DNA of 64,000 bases, taken from contig NZ_LR732330.1 in NCBI RefSeq assembly GCF_902506325.1, forward strand, positions 248,001 to 312,000, read 5' to 3'. The stretch comes from Limnobacter sp. 130 (lineage in GTDB: Bacteria; Pseudomonadota; Gammaproteobacteria; Burkholderiales; Burkholderiaceae_B). The position numbers and the translations under genes are program-made. Under the pieces are notes generated by a model that worked only from the letters and a program-made list of their open reading frames with translations, made no database searches and had not been told where the DNA came from. This document shows, piece after piece, positions 54,304-63,571 of this stretch (positions within the stretch are counted from its first letter, which is position 1; every line of letters begins with the position of its first letter).

Positions 54304-56436
54304 ATGCTCCAAGACCCCCGCCCCATCAAACCGTTACAACACACCCTGTGCAGTGTGCTGGAAGAGTTAGGGCTGGAGTTTCTGCCCAGCCAGTGGGCAC
54401 TGCAATCCGAGCTGCTTGAGTCTGGCGACGACGCTGAACTGAATCACGTGTTGGGCTATCTTTCCGCCTGCAATATTTCCCGGCAACTATTTCACGAGGT
54501 GTCGCCCGGGGAAATCAAACACCTGGGCCCATTCACCCTGGCCATGTTGCACAACGGCCAGTGCGGTCGGCTTGAAGAATTGATTGCACGTCATCCTGAG
54601 CAAACCGCCTTGAAATGGGCGCTTCAAATTGACTCGATCAAACCCGACAGCGTCCACGCCAACACCAACCACACACCCTCAAGCCTGCTCGGCTTTTGGC
54701 AACAACTTCGCGACAGCCCATGGTTACGCGAAGCGCTGAATTTCGAGAACGGAAGCTTCAAGCCAGTGATCTACGCATCACTGCTAATTAACTTGTTGGC
54801 CTTGGCTGGCCCACTGTTTTCGCTTCAGGTGTACGACCGGATCATCCCCAACCAAGCCTACGCATCAATGATTGCATTGCTGATGGGTGTGTTCCTCTGC
54901 CTGGGGTTTGAACATGCGTTAAAGCATGCCCGCCACCGCCTGATGGAAATTGCCGCGACATCAATTGACGTCCGCTGCACCACACACCTGTCAAAAGCAC
55001 TCCTGAATGTACCCATTAACAAAACAGAACCCACTTTGCTGCTACAGCATCTTCGCTCGTTTGAACAACTGCGAGAATTGATCACAGGTGTATTCCTGCT
55101 GGCCTTGATTGACTTGCCTTTTCTGGTGCTGTTTTTGGCAGTAATCGCGCTGATTCACCCAGCGTTTTTATTGATCGCTGGTGGCGTTATTGGATTAACA
55201 CTGTTATTCATAGCAACCTCGCACAGAACAATTTCCCGGCTAGGGCAAATCCAGATGCGGCAAAGCCGCGAAACTCAAAGTCAATGGCTGGATTCACTGG
55301 CCTGCCTGGACAACATTCAAGCCCATGGCGTGCAACAGGCTCACAGCCAATTGCTCAACAAACTACAACTTAAGTCGCGATTAAGCGGCAATGCTGTGCG
55401 CGATCAGCTCTTTTCAGTCAACCAACGCATACACCTGCTACAGCAAAGCAGTTGGGTGCTTACAATTTCGCTAGGGGTTTACTTCATTGTTGAGAAACAA
55501 CTCACAGTGGGTGGATTGATCGCAGTGTCGATGTTGACCATGCGCTGCTTTGCCCCCATTCAAAAACTGCAAGCGCACTTGGTGCAAACGCATTCAGCCC
55601 AATCCAGTTTCGAAGAACTTGACCAGTTTTTAGGCCAGCAAAATCAATCAAAAACACAACGTAACGCGCTTGAACGCGTGGATCACATTGCGCTTGAATC
55701 AGCCAGTGTGCTCAAGCCTGGGCGCAACAACACTACAGCACAACCCTTTGACTTCATACTTCGCGCCGTGAACTTGAACCTACACGCTGGTGAGCGACTC
55801 GGAATTATTGGCACCACAGGTTCAGGAAAAACCTCCCTGCTGAAACTACTGGCACAACAGCTGAAATGCGACCTGGGTCAACTGGCGGTCAACAAACTGT
55901 CTGTCGACCATATTCACGCCAGTGAATTTCAATCCAAAGTGGGCTATGCCAGCCAACCTCCGGTGTTGATCAAGGGTAGTTTGCTCGACAACATTCGCTT
56001 CATGCGCCCAAACATTGGCACCGCAGACTGCTGGAAAGTTTTACGGCAACTGGGCCTGAAAGAATGGGTAGACCAGCACCCCGACGGAATTCACATGGTG
56101 ATTGAAAGCCAAGGCAACAATTTGTCCTCTGGGCAAAAACAGGCCGTGTCGCTGTGCAGGGCACTGGCTGGTCAACCGCAATTGGTGCTTCTCGACGAAC
56201 CCACCGTGTGCCTGGATCAACACATGGAAAACCAGCTAATACAACACCTGCAACAACTACCGGAACAAACTATTCTGGTGTTTACCACGCACAAACTGGG
56301 GCTACTTTCTTGCGCAAACAGCTTGGTTCTAATGCACAACGGGCAAATACACACACAAGGGGGAAAACCTGAAGTACTGCACGCCGCCAACGCACTTGCC
56401 ACGCAGCGCAAACAAGAAAGGCAGATTAAACAATGA
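54304..56436 (+). CDS. type I secretion ABC transporter (LapB-like permease/ATPase)
   Basis: A 710-aa half-transporter. Residues 1-140 form a soluble N-domain without a recognisable C39 catalytic Cys/His; the membrane domain (about 150-430) contains LLINLLALAGPLFSLQVYDRIIPNQAYASM, very close to LapB-type exporters; the ATPase domain has Walker A GTTGSGKTS (about 503-511), signature NLSSGQKQAV (about 605) and Walker B LVLLDEP (about 628). It powers export from cytoplasm to outside. It overlaps the adaptor by 4 nt. The substrate is probably the protein at 57931. Confidence 0.92.
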   Translation: MLQDPRPIKPLQHTLCSVLEELGLEFLPSQWALQSELLESGDDAELNHVLGYLSACNISRQLFHEVSPGEIKHLGPFTLAMLHNGQCGRLEELIARHPEQTALKWALQIDSIKPDSVHANTNHTPSSLLGFWQQLRDSPWLREALNFENGSFKPVIYASLLINLLALAGPLFSLQVYDRIIPNQAYASMIALLMGVFLCLGFEHALKHARHRLMEIAATSIDVRCTTHLSKALLNVPINKTEPTLLLQHLRSFEQLRELITGVFLLALIDLPFLVLFLAVIALIHPAFLLIAGGVIGLTLLFIATSHRTISRLGQIQMRQSRETQSQWLDSLACLDNIQAHGVQQAHSQLLNKLQLKSRLSGNAVRDQLFSVNQRIHLLQQSSWVLTISLGVYFIVEKQLTVGGLIAVSMLTMRCFAPIQKLQAHLVQTHSAQSSFEELDQFLGQQNQSKTQRNALERVDHIALESASVLKPGRNNTTAQPFDFILRAVNLNLHAGERLGIIGTTGSGKTSLLKLLAQQLKCDLGQLAVNKLSVDHIHASEFQSKVGYASQPPVLIKGSLLDNIRFMRPNIGTADCWKVLRQLGLKEWVDQHPDGIHMVIESQGNNLSSGQKQAVSLCRALAGQPQLVLLDEPTVCLDQHMENQLIQHLQQLPEQTILVFTTHKLGLLSCANSLVLMHNGQIHTQGGKPEVLHAANALATQRKQERQIKQ

Positions 56437-57791
56437 GTATTCAAAACACGATAAAGGGGATCATTCATTGGTTTGCGGGGAAAAGTGAGCCGCACCACAT
56501 GCCTGCTACAGCCGCGCTTGAACAATCACGGCTGTGGCAACAACAACAAGTGATCACCAGGCGACTGGTGCACTGCTGTGCGCTCACCTTGCTGGCCTTG
56601 CTTGCTTGGTCTGCGATTGCAACAGTGCCCCAGGCCGCGCATGGCGAAGCACGGGTAGTGCCTTCGCAGCGCTTGCAAGTGATTCAAACCGTGGACGGCG
56701 GGGTGATCAACCAAGTGTTCGTACGCGAAGGCCAATTGGTGAAAGCCGGTGACAAACTGGTGCAAATCGACATCACCCGCTTTTCATCAAGCCTGAAGGA
56801 AAAGGAGGCGATCGATGCCTCGTTTCAATTTCGGGAAGCCAGGTTAATGGCCCAACTTAACAAAACCGCACTGAATCTGCCTGCGGCTTTGGTTCAACAA
56901 TTTCCCGATTTATACATGCAAGAATCCAAGCTGCTGCAAACCAAATTGCAAGAGTGGGCTGCGCAGACACAAATTTATGAGCAGCAACTTGATCAACGGC
57001 AACGCGAGCTTGATGAAGCTCAAAGTAATGCCACTGCGGCCAAACGCAATCTGGAAATATCCGAACAAGAATTGGGCAGCATGCGGCCTCTTCTAAAAAG
57101 TGGCGCGGTGTCACCAATCGAAGTGCTTCGTCTTGAACGCGATGTGGCCAAAGCCAAAGGCGACTTTGAAGGCGCCAATGCCCAGACCAATCGGCTTCAT
57201 TCCGCGATTCGTGAAGCTCGCCAAAAAATTGAAGAAATTCGCTTGAAACAAATCAATGAAGCGCGCACTGAACTGTCCGAGGTCAAAGCGCGACTGGCCA
57301 GTCTGGAGCAAAACCAGATCGAACTTTCCGACCGGGTAAACCAGGCCACATTGAAAACCCCGGTAGACGGACTTGTACAGCGCATTTTGTACAATACCCG
57401 CGGGGCCGTTGTACCTGCAGGAAAGGAAGTGATCGAAATTGTACCGATTGATGAACAATTGGTTTTCGAGACTCGAATTAATCCGAAAGACATTGCATTT
57501 ATTCGCCCCGAACAACATGCCAATATTCGTGTAACGGCCTATGACTATGCCATTTACGGCGCACTTGAAGGGACGGTGGAGAGTATTTCCGCAGACAGTT
57601 TACTTGACGAATTTGGCCGACCTTACTTCAGTGTAAAAGTCACGGTGCAACGCCAGCAGGTGCACGAAAAAATCCGTTTAATGCCTGGCATGGTTGCCAA
57701 TGTGAGCATTGAGACCGAAGACCGAACGGTGTTGTCCTACCTCACCAAGCCGGTTTTACGGGGTTCGATCCAAGCCTTCACTGAACAGTGA
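56433..57791 (+). CDS. type I secretion HlyD-family adaptor
   Basis: A 452-aa membrane fusion protein. One membrane segment lies at about 45-63 after a cytoplasmic tail. A biotinyl-lipoyl half (RVVPSQRLQVIQTVDGGVINQVFVREGQLVKAGDKL), a long coiled coil (about 115-300) and the second half (TLKTPVDGLVQRI) with the barrel region (IRVTAYDYAIYGALEGTVESI) follow. This links the ABC exporter to the TolC-like protein. It is coupled to the ABC gene. Confidence 0.94.
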   Translation: MSIQNTIKGIIHWFAGKSEPHHMPATAALEQSRLWQQQQVITRRLVHCCALTLLALLAWSAIATVPQAAHGEARVVPSQRLQVIQTVDGGVINQVFVREGQLVKAGDKLVQIDITRFSSSLKEKEAIDASFQFREARLMAQLNKTALNLPAALVQQFPDLYMQESKLLQTKLQEWAAQTQIYEQQLDQRQRELDEAQSNATAAKRNLEISEQELGSMRPLLKSGAVSPIEVLRLERDVAKAKGDFEGANAQTNRLHSAIREARQKIEEIRLKQINEARTELSEVKARLASLEQNQIELSDRVNQATLKTPVDGLVQRILYNTRGAVVPAGKEVIEIVPIDEQLVFETRINPKDIAFIRPEQHANIRVTAYDYAIYGALEGTVESISADSLLDEFGRPYFSVKVTVQRQQVHEKIRLMPGMVANVSIETEDRTVLSYLTKPVLRGSIQAFTEQ

Positions 57792-57812
57792 AGCAAAGCC
57801 ACCCTTACAAAT

Positions 57813-57831
57813 AACTCCATAGAGTTAACTC
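57813..57831 (+). repeat. overlapping short inverted repeats upstream of the cargo gene
   Basis: AACTC-CATA-GAGTT (57813-57826) overlaps the palindrome GAGTTAACTC (57822-57831) in the 139-bp gap between adaptor and cargo genes. It could be an operator for a separate cargo promoter, or chance; no clear -35/-10 pair was found. Confidence 0.3.
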
Positions 57832-57930
57832 CCGCTCATCCTGACCCAATCACCTGTTTGGCACACACTGGATTTGGAACCAAACTCGCGACTCGATCAC
57901 TTATCAATGACATCGAATCCGAGGACCCGT

Positions 57931-59070
57931 ATGAGCGAGAAGCCCGTTGTGAATGCCCAAGAATGCGACCCAAGTACACTGGGACTGGCCAGAAAACCGC
58001 GCCCTGCCCTGAAACGCAAGCCGCAAACCGAGGTGGTTGTACAACTGGGGCCATTTACCGATGGACAGATTACCGCCCCTGAAATGGTTCGCCCCCTGGA
58101 AGGACCAACCGAATGGCTGATCAAACCGAAAACCGGTGAAATTGTGCCTTTCGATGCGGGTACCCCACCTGACAAAGATGTTGTTCGCAAATACATTACC
58201 GTAGAAGCCCAAGACAACGACGTCCCCGAAGACCTTCCGAAATTGAGCGAAGGCTATGTTGTGGAACGCGTCAGCCAGGACCCACTACCCAGCATGGATG
58301 GCGAAGTGGGCGAGAACGGTACCGACACGGTCCGCGTGGTTGAAAAAGAAGGTCCTGCCAGTGTGGAATGCAAAGACATGCCACCCCCAACACCCGTGGA
58401 TGAAAATGAAGAACCGCCGCCCGTAGACCCACCCGTCGACGAAGAGGAAGACTGCGAATGCCCCGCACCGCCCACCTGCCCCCCGGTAGATGAGCAGGAA
58501 GAATGCAAGACCGATCCAGATTGCCCCGAAGTAGATGCGGTGAATGACTGTGCGAGTACCAAGGTAGATTGCCCAGTCATTGTCGACGTGCTCGACAACG
58601 ACCTGGGCTGTGGCGAATTGAAAATCACCGAAGCAAGTGCAGAAAACGGAACAGTTGAAATCAGGGACGGCAAATTGCACTACACGCCCAACGAGGGATT
58701 TTGTGGTGAAGACGTTATCAGCTACACCATTGGTGACGACGGTTGCCTGACCGACACCGCCCATGTGTACATGAATGTTGAGTCAATTGACACACCCGTC
58801 AGTGACAGTGACTGCCCCACAGACTACACAGAAAACGCTGGTGACACGGGCGACACCAAGATGCACGACTATGAATACTCATCCGAAGAATATTCGGTCG
58901 ATGCCGTCGTACAAGCCACTCAAGAAAAAGTGCAGGCTTATCTGGAGCATGCCCAGGAACAAGCCAACGAACACACCCAAAGCAAAGCAGGATGGGCTTC
59001 AAGTTTCAGCGCCAGTGACTTTGACTCTTCATCCTGTGTACCCGCCGAAGACGCAGTTGCGGTGTGCTGA
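57931..59070 (+). CDS. acidic cysteine-rich protein, probable type I secretion substrate
   Basis: A 379-aa protein of no family I can name as a whole. There is no signal peptide. It has 15 Cys, eight of them in residues about 168-213 within Glu/Asp/Pro-rich repeats such as DCECPAPPTCPP and CKTDPDCPEVD. Residues about 216-285 look like a cadherin/VCBS-type Ig fold found in exported adhesins (VDVLDNDLG, GKLHYTPNEGFCGEDVISYTI). The tail is polar, with SSFSASDFDSSS and a final Cys. ATG 57931 has GAGGA 6 nt upstream. Its place inside a type I secretion operon makes it the likely cargo. Confidence 0.8.
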   Translation: MSEKPVVNAQECDPSTLGLARKPRPALKRKPQTEVVVQLGPFTDGQITAPEMVRPLEGPTEWLIKPKTGEIVPFDAGTPPDKDVVRKYITVEAQDNDVPEDLPKLSEGYVVERVSQDPLPSMDGEVGENGTDTVRVVEKEGPASVECKDMPPPTPVDENEEPPPVDPPVDEEEDCECPAPPTCPPVDEQEECKTDPDCPEVDAVNDCASTKVDCPVIVDVLDNDLGCGELKITEASAENGTVEIRDGKLHYTPNEGFCGEDVISYTIGDDGCLTDTAHVYMNVESIDTPVSDSDCPTDYTENAGDTGDTKMHDYEYSSEEYSVDAVVQATQEKVQAYLEHAQEQANEHTQSKAGWASSFSASDFDSSSCVPAEDAVAVC

Positions 59071-59093
59071 TGCAATTTAACGAACGAGCCAAC

Positions 59094-61091
59094 ATGAACA
59101 CAAGCCACACGCCAAACACCACATTGAGAACCTTGCCTGCAGCAATGTTTCTCGCCCTGCTCACTTTCAGCGTGCCCGCTGCATGGTCCCAGGAAAATCA
59201 GGCCACTCCTGCCGTAGAAACGCCCAACCCCTTGCAACAAAGCGTAATCAAGGGTTTGCAAAACAGCCCCACACTGGACGCCGATGTGCATGCACTTGAG
59301 GCACAAATGGAGGAAGCAAACGTGGTCTTTGGCACCCTGCTGCCCACGGTCGATGCGCGGGGTTCGGCAGGTCGGGAACGCACCAGCATTGAGAACTCGG
59401 ACACACGCACCTACAACGCAAATTCCTATGGAATTGAGGCACGCCAAAACCTTTACAACGGGTTTGCCTCTCAGGCCCGCTACATGGCCGCCCATTCCGG
59501 GGCCATGCAAAGTTATTACCGATACATCAACAAGGCCAATCAGGTGGCCTTTGAAGCGTCCAGTGCTCATGTGGACGTTTCCCGGTTTCAGGCCCTTACT
59601 CTACTTTCAGAAAACAATCTGAAATACCACCAGGACCTGATGAACCGCATCGAAGAGAAAGTGAAAAGCGGAGTTAGCCGCCAATCCGATCTTGAGCAGG
59701 CACGCAGCCGATACACCTTGGCCTTGGGCAACCTGGCGACCGAGAAAGCGAACACATTTTCGTCGATGGCAAATTACCAGCGAATTACAGACACGGTTTG
59801 GCCTGTGAATCAAGCAGGGGAATATGTTGTTAACGCTAACTTTGAAGTCGAAAACAAAGAACGCCTGGTATTCGCCCTGAACAACCACCCCTTGCTGAAA
59901 GCCTCTAACGCGGCAATTATCACCGCCAAGCAGGAAGTGACAGCAGCCAGCGAGGGCTTTCACCCACGCCTTGACCTGCGCGCGAAAACAGATGTGTACA
60001 GCAATTACCTATCTACCTTCGATGAGCGACAAATTTCATCCATTGACTTGCTGGCAACAATTAACCTGTACCGCGGCGGTGCCGACAACGCCTCCCGAAA
60101 CGCCGCGATCAAACGACGACTTCGCAGCCTGGACGACAAGCTGATTATTTGCCGCGCCATTCGCCAGTCAACACAAACCTCCTTGTTCGACGTGGTCAGT
60201 TCGCAAAAAAAACTGAATTACTTTCGTGAGCAGGCAGCGGCAATTACCAAAGCACGTGCCGCATACGAGCAGCAATTCGCCGTGGGGCGGCGTAGCCTGC
60301 TCGATTTGCTGAGCGCGGAAAATGAGTACTATCAGGCGCAACGCGCCCTGATCAATATTGAAGCGGACTTAAGCATTTCAAAACTGAAACTGCTGGCGGC
60401 TACAGGGCAACTCACCACGCTGTTTGCAGTTGATGAGCTGGTCAACGCTGACGAACCCACCAAACGCAATGTCTTGTTCTACAAAGAACAAACGCAGAGT
60501 GGTGCGGAAGCAGAAGGCTGCCCGGCCAGTTTGATTAATCTTGAAGATTTTGATTTGCCCAATATTGGATTCGACGAGGCGCTGAAGTCAGTCGATGCCA
60601 GCAATAGCCTGCCCCCGATTCAGTTGGCTCAGCTCAACGACGGTGGCCCCACTCAACAAGTGGCAGCATTTGGTGACCCTGCAGAAGTATCAAAAAGCCT
60701 GATCGACAAAACGAAAGCGTGGGCCAAAGCATGGGAAAACAAAGACCTGAACAGCTACATTGCGTTCTATGCACCCAACTTCAAACCTGAAGAAGGAAGC
60801 TACGAAGCTTGGGTAAGTCACCGGCGTGATCGAATTTCGAAAGCGCAAGGAATCGACATCGAAATTTCAGACTTGCAAGTCATTCCCAGTTTCGACAAAC
60901 CCGATGAATATGAAATCAGTTTTGTTCAGGATTATCAGGCGAAGTCGTATCAGGAACGCTCAAAAAAAGTACTGACCTGGAAAGAAGACAAAGGCATTTG
61001 GCAAATTATTCGCGAACAAAACATGCCTTTTACCACCGCGCAAACCCAAGGTAAAAAGGGTTTGAATCTGGCGCAGGCCAAGGTCGAATAA
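59094..61091 (+). CDS. TolC-family outer membrane protein with a C-terminal NTF2/Cds6-like domain
   Basis: A 665-aa protein. The signal peptide is residues 1-32 (ends AWS). The TolC/AggA efflux domain spans about 45-450 (GIEARQNLYNGF, INLYRGGADNASRNAAIKRRL, FAVGRRSLLDLLSAENEYYQA). After a linker, residues about 525-650 form an NTF2-like domain of the Cds6 type (KTKAWAKAWENKDLNSYIAFY, YEAWVSHRRDRI, YQERSKKVLTW). Such a fusion is unusual for TolC proteins, which normally end near 450-500. The start could also be the coupled ATG at 59070. It completes the secretion system. Confidence 0.9.
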   Translation: MNTSHTPNTTLRTLPAAMFLALLTFSVPAAWSQENQATPAVETPNPLQQSVIKGLQNSPTLDADVHALEAQMEEANVVFGTLLPTVDARGSAGRERTSIENSDTRTYNANSYGIEARQNLYNGFASQARYMAAHSGAMQSYYRYINKANQVAFEASSAHVDVSRFQALTLLSENNLKYHQDLMNRIEEKVKSGVSRQSDLEQARSRYTLALGNLATEKANTFSSMANYQRITDTVWPVNQAGEYVVNANFEVENKERLVFALNNHPLLKASNAAIITAKQEVTAASEGFHPRLDLRAKTDVYSNYLSTFDERQISSIDLLATINLYRGGADNASRNAAIKRRLRSLDDKLIICRAIRQSTQTSLFDVVSSQKKLNYFREQAAAITKARAAYEQQFAVGRRSLLDLLSAENEYYQAQRALINIEADLSISKLKLLAATGQLTTLFAVDELVNADEPTKRNVLFYKEQTQSGAEAEGCPASLINLEDFDLPNIGFDEALKSVDASNSLPPIQLAQLNDGGPTQQVAAFGDPAEVSKSLIDKTKAWAKAWENKDLNSYIAFYAPNFKPEEGSYEAWVSHRRDRISKAQGIDIEISDLQVIPSFDKPDEYEISFVQDYQAKSYQERSKKVLTWKEDKGIWQIIREQNMPFTTAQTQGKKGLNLAQAKVE

Positions 61092-61102
61092 TTCAATAAC
61101 CG

Positions 61103-62179
61103 CTAGGCCATCAGGCTGCGGGCCAACACTCGCAGCCGCTCGTACATTGCACACTTGCTCAAGCTCAAACTTCCCGACTCAGAAAATACTGCGGCATTGC
61201 CCGCATTGCCGCCTTCCCTGAAACCATCCAAAGCGCTGAATTCGCCACCCTGTTCCACGCCACCTTCGGCCACTCGGCTTGCACGTACCACACTGACCCC
61301 ATTGAGCAACAAACGGCGTAACACTGAAACACAATCGTCAGGAATGTTGCCATGGCCTGGTGCAGCAACAATTACAGAGGCAGGCTTGCGACTCAAAAGG
61401 TCATTTAATTGACGCAAAGCGCCGTTTCCAGGCACGCAGTACACCACAGGGACTTCCATGGCTTCGAACAGGGGGTGCCCGGTTGCATCGTCATCAAATA
61501 GTTTTGAAAACTGACCTTGCGTCCCTGAATCCAAGGGCGAACTTAACGCCTCCTGGCTGTTCAGACAATTTGAATCAGGCACCACGGAATAAGGTCCGTC
61601 GAAGGCATCGAAACCCGCTGTACTTTGCTTCTCCACGCATGCCGCAGGCGTAAACAAGCCCTGCATGAACAAGCCAAACGGCATGGCGCTGTTTGGCTGG
61701 CGACCCATCAAACATTGCTCGATAAAAGCCAGTGCACCACGCAAGTTTTCTGGGCCATCGGCTTGTTCGGCATCGGCAGGCAACATGGCGCCGGTGAACA
61801 GCAAAGGTTTACTAAAGGCTGAAGTGGGCAATGTAAGGTGGAGGAAGTACAGCATGTCTTCCACGGTATCGGTGCCATGCGTCACCATGACCGCGTCTAC
61901 CAAGGGCGATTGAAGCAAGCGCAAGAGAACTGAACGCAGTTGCAGCATGTGCGACAGCTGCAGGTTTTGACTACCAATGCTGTAAGGTTGCTCAAAATGC
62001 CACTGTGCGCGGCGCAACAAATCGGGCATGTCAACTACAAGGCTTTCACCGCTGCGTTGGGCTGATTCATAAGCCCAGGTTTCCGATCCTTCGGTCAAAG
62101 CACCGGCAATGGTGCCACCTGTGGCCACCAATGCCACGCGGGGTAAGGTGTCAGGTGTTTGCGGGCGCATCGTCATCAT
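61103..62179 (-). CDS. L-asparaginase (type I/II family)
   Basis: About 358 aa. The first Thr is in VATGGTIAGA and the second catalytic triad in MVTHGTDTVEDM; TGAMLPADAEQADGP and the later VIVAAPGHGNIP also match. There is no signal peptide, so it is cytoplasmic. It hydrolyses asparagine to aspartate and ammonia. I chose ATG 62179 with AAGGTGG upstream; it starts 29 nt inside rmuC. ATG 62170 is an alternative. Confidence 0.92.
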   Translation of the reverse strand: MMTMRPQTPDTLPRVALVATGGTIAGALTEGSETWAYESAQRSGESLVVDMPDLLRRAQWHFEQPYSIGSQNLQLSHMLQLRSVLLRLLQSPLVDAVMVTHGTDTVEDMLYFLHLTLPTSAFSKPLLFTGAMLPADAEQADGPENLRGALAFIEQCLMGRQPNSAMPFGLFMQGLFTPAACVEKQSTAGFDAFDGPYSVVPDSNCLNSQEALSSPLDSGTQGQFSKLFDDDATGHPLFEAMEVPVVYCVPGNGALRQLNDLLSRKPASVIVAAPGHGNIPDDCVSVLRRLLLNGVSVVRASRVAEGGVEQGGEFSALDGFREGGNAGNAAVFSESGSLSLSKCAMYERLRVLARSLMA

Positions 62180-63569
62180 CCAGCGGGTCCACCTTGCTGT
62201 CGTTGAACCCCAAAACACTCAGGGCATCTTTCTCGGGCAACTCATCAACGCCTTTCAATTTGCGTTGCATGGCGCGTGAACGAACTTCTGCGCCCTCAAT
62301 ATTTTTAGCGGCTTTTTCCAGGGTATCGCGCGTTTTGGCAAGAATATCGCCAAATTTACTGAACTCAGTTTTGACGGCGCTAAGCACTGTCCACACCTCG
62401 CTCGAACGCTTTTCGAGTGCAAGGGTTTTAAAACCCAGCTGAAATGCATTCAACAGTGTGGTCAAGGTAATGGGGCCGGCCACCGTAACCCGGTGCAAAC
62501 GCTGCAGGTCATCGACCAGGCCTGGGCGCTTCACCACTTCAGCATACAAACCCTCGGTGGGCAAAAACAGAATGCCGAAATCGGTGGTGTAAGGCGGGGC
62601 CAGGTATTTTTCTGCAATTGTTTTGGCTTCGGCGCGTATGGCCATGTCCAATGCTTTGGATGCGGTGGCCACGCCATCGGCATCTGCCCGGTCAAAACAT
62701 TCAAGCAGGCGTTCGTATTGCTCTTTGGGGAACTTGGAGTCGATGGGCAACCACACGGGTTGGTCATCTTCCTTGCCCGGCAGGCGCACTGCGAATTCAA
62801 CAATGTTGTTGCTGCCCGGTACAGGTTTAATATTGCGACCGAACTGCGACGGTGTCAGCATTTGCTCAAGCAATGCCTGCAACTGCACTTCGCCCCAGGT
62901 GCCACGGGTTTTCACATTGGTTAAAACGCGCTTTAAATCGCCCACCCCAGTGGCCAGGGTTTGCATTTCACCCAAACCTTTGTAAACCTGTTCAAGCCGC
63001 TCGCTGACCTGCTTGAACGATTCACCCAAGCGGGTTTCCAATGTGGCGTGCAGTTTTTCATCCACCGTTTTACGCATCAATTCCAGCTTGCTGGCATTGT
63101 CGTCTTGAATGTCTTTGAGCTTTTGTTCAACCGACAAACGAATTTGCGTAAGCTGATCTTGAATCAGGGTGTTGGTGCGGTGCAGGGTTTCAGAAAACTG
63201 GTTCAGTTTCTCAGATTGAATTTGATTGCCCTGCGTGAATTGACCCACAATAATTTGCTGCAAACCATGTGCGGCCTGCTGACTCTCGGTGCGCGCTTGG
63301 GCAAAAGTTTGCTGAAGCAATTCAGCCTGTTTTCCCTGTCGTGTTTCCATGTCTTGATTAACAAGACGCAGTTGCTTGCCCAACTCTTCCGAGACGAAAC
63401 GCTGCTGGGCCTGCGCATCCATGAGCTCATCAAGATTGCTCAACACCTGTTGTTGAAATTGGGCAAGCTCGGCCGAATTGTCGGCTGACATTTTTCGGTA
63501 CACCAGGAAAAGACCGATCAGGACCACAAGCAACAGTCCCAGAACTGCCCATATCAGTGAAGCCTCCAT
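62151..63569 (-). CDS. rmuC: DNA recombination protein RmuC
   Basis: A 472-aa protein. The N-terminal membrane helix is residues 5-25, followed by a long coiled coil (about 30-190) and the RmuC nuclease-like domain (GTWGEVQLQALLEQMLTPSQFGRN; LPIDSKFPKEQYERL; FLPTEGLYAEVVKRPGL). By family it limits inversions and rearrangements at repeats. The C-terminus is acidic (DDDDAPANT). It overlaps the asparagine gene start. Confidence 0.94.
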   Translation of the reverse strand: MEASLIWAVLGLLLVVLIGLFLVYRKMSADNSAELAQFQQQVLSNLDELMDAQAQQRFVSEELGKQLRLVNQDMETRQGKQAELLQQTFAQARTESQQAAHGLQQIIVGQFTQGNQIQSEKLNQFSETLHRTNTLIQDQLTQIRLSVEQKLKDIQDDNASKLELMRKTVDEKLHATLETRLGESFKQVSERLEQVYKGLGEMQTLATGVGDLKRVLTNVKTRGTWGEVQLQALLEQMLTPSQFGRNIKPVPGSNNIVEFAVRLPGKEDDQPVWLPIDSKFPKEQYERLLECFDRADADGVATASKALDMAIRAEAKTIAEKYLAPPYTTDFGILFLPTEGLYAEVVKRPGLVDDLQRLHRVTVAGPITLTTLLNAFQLGFKTLALEKRSSEVWTVLSAVKTEFSKFGDILAKTRDTLEKAAKNIEGAEVRSRAMQRKLKGVDELPEKDALSVLGFNDSKVDPLDDDDAPANT

Positions 63570-63571
63570 GC

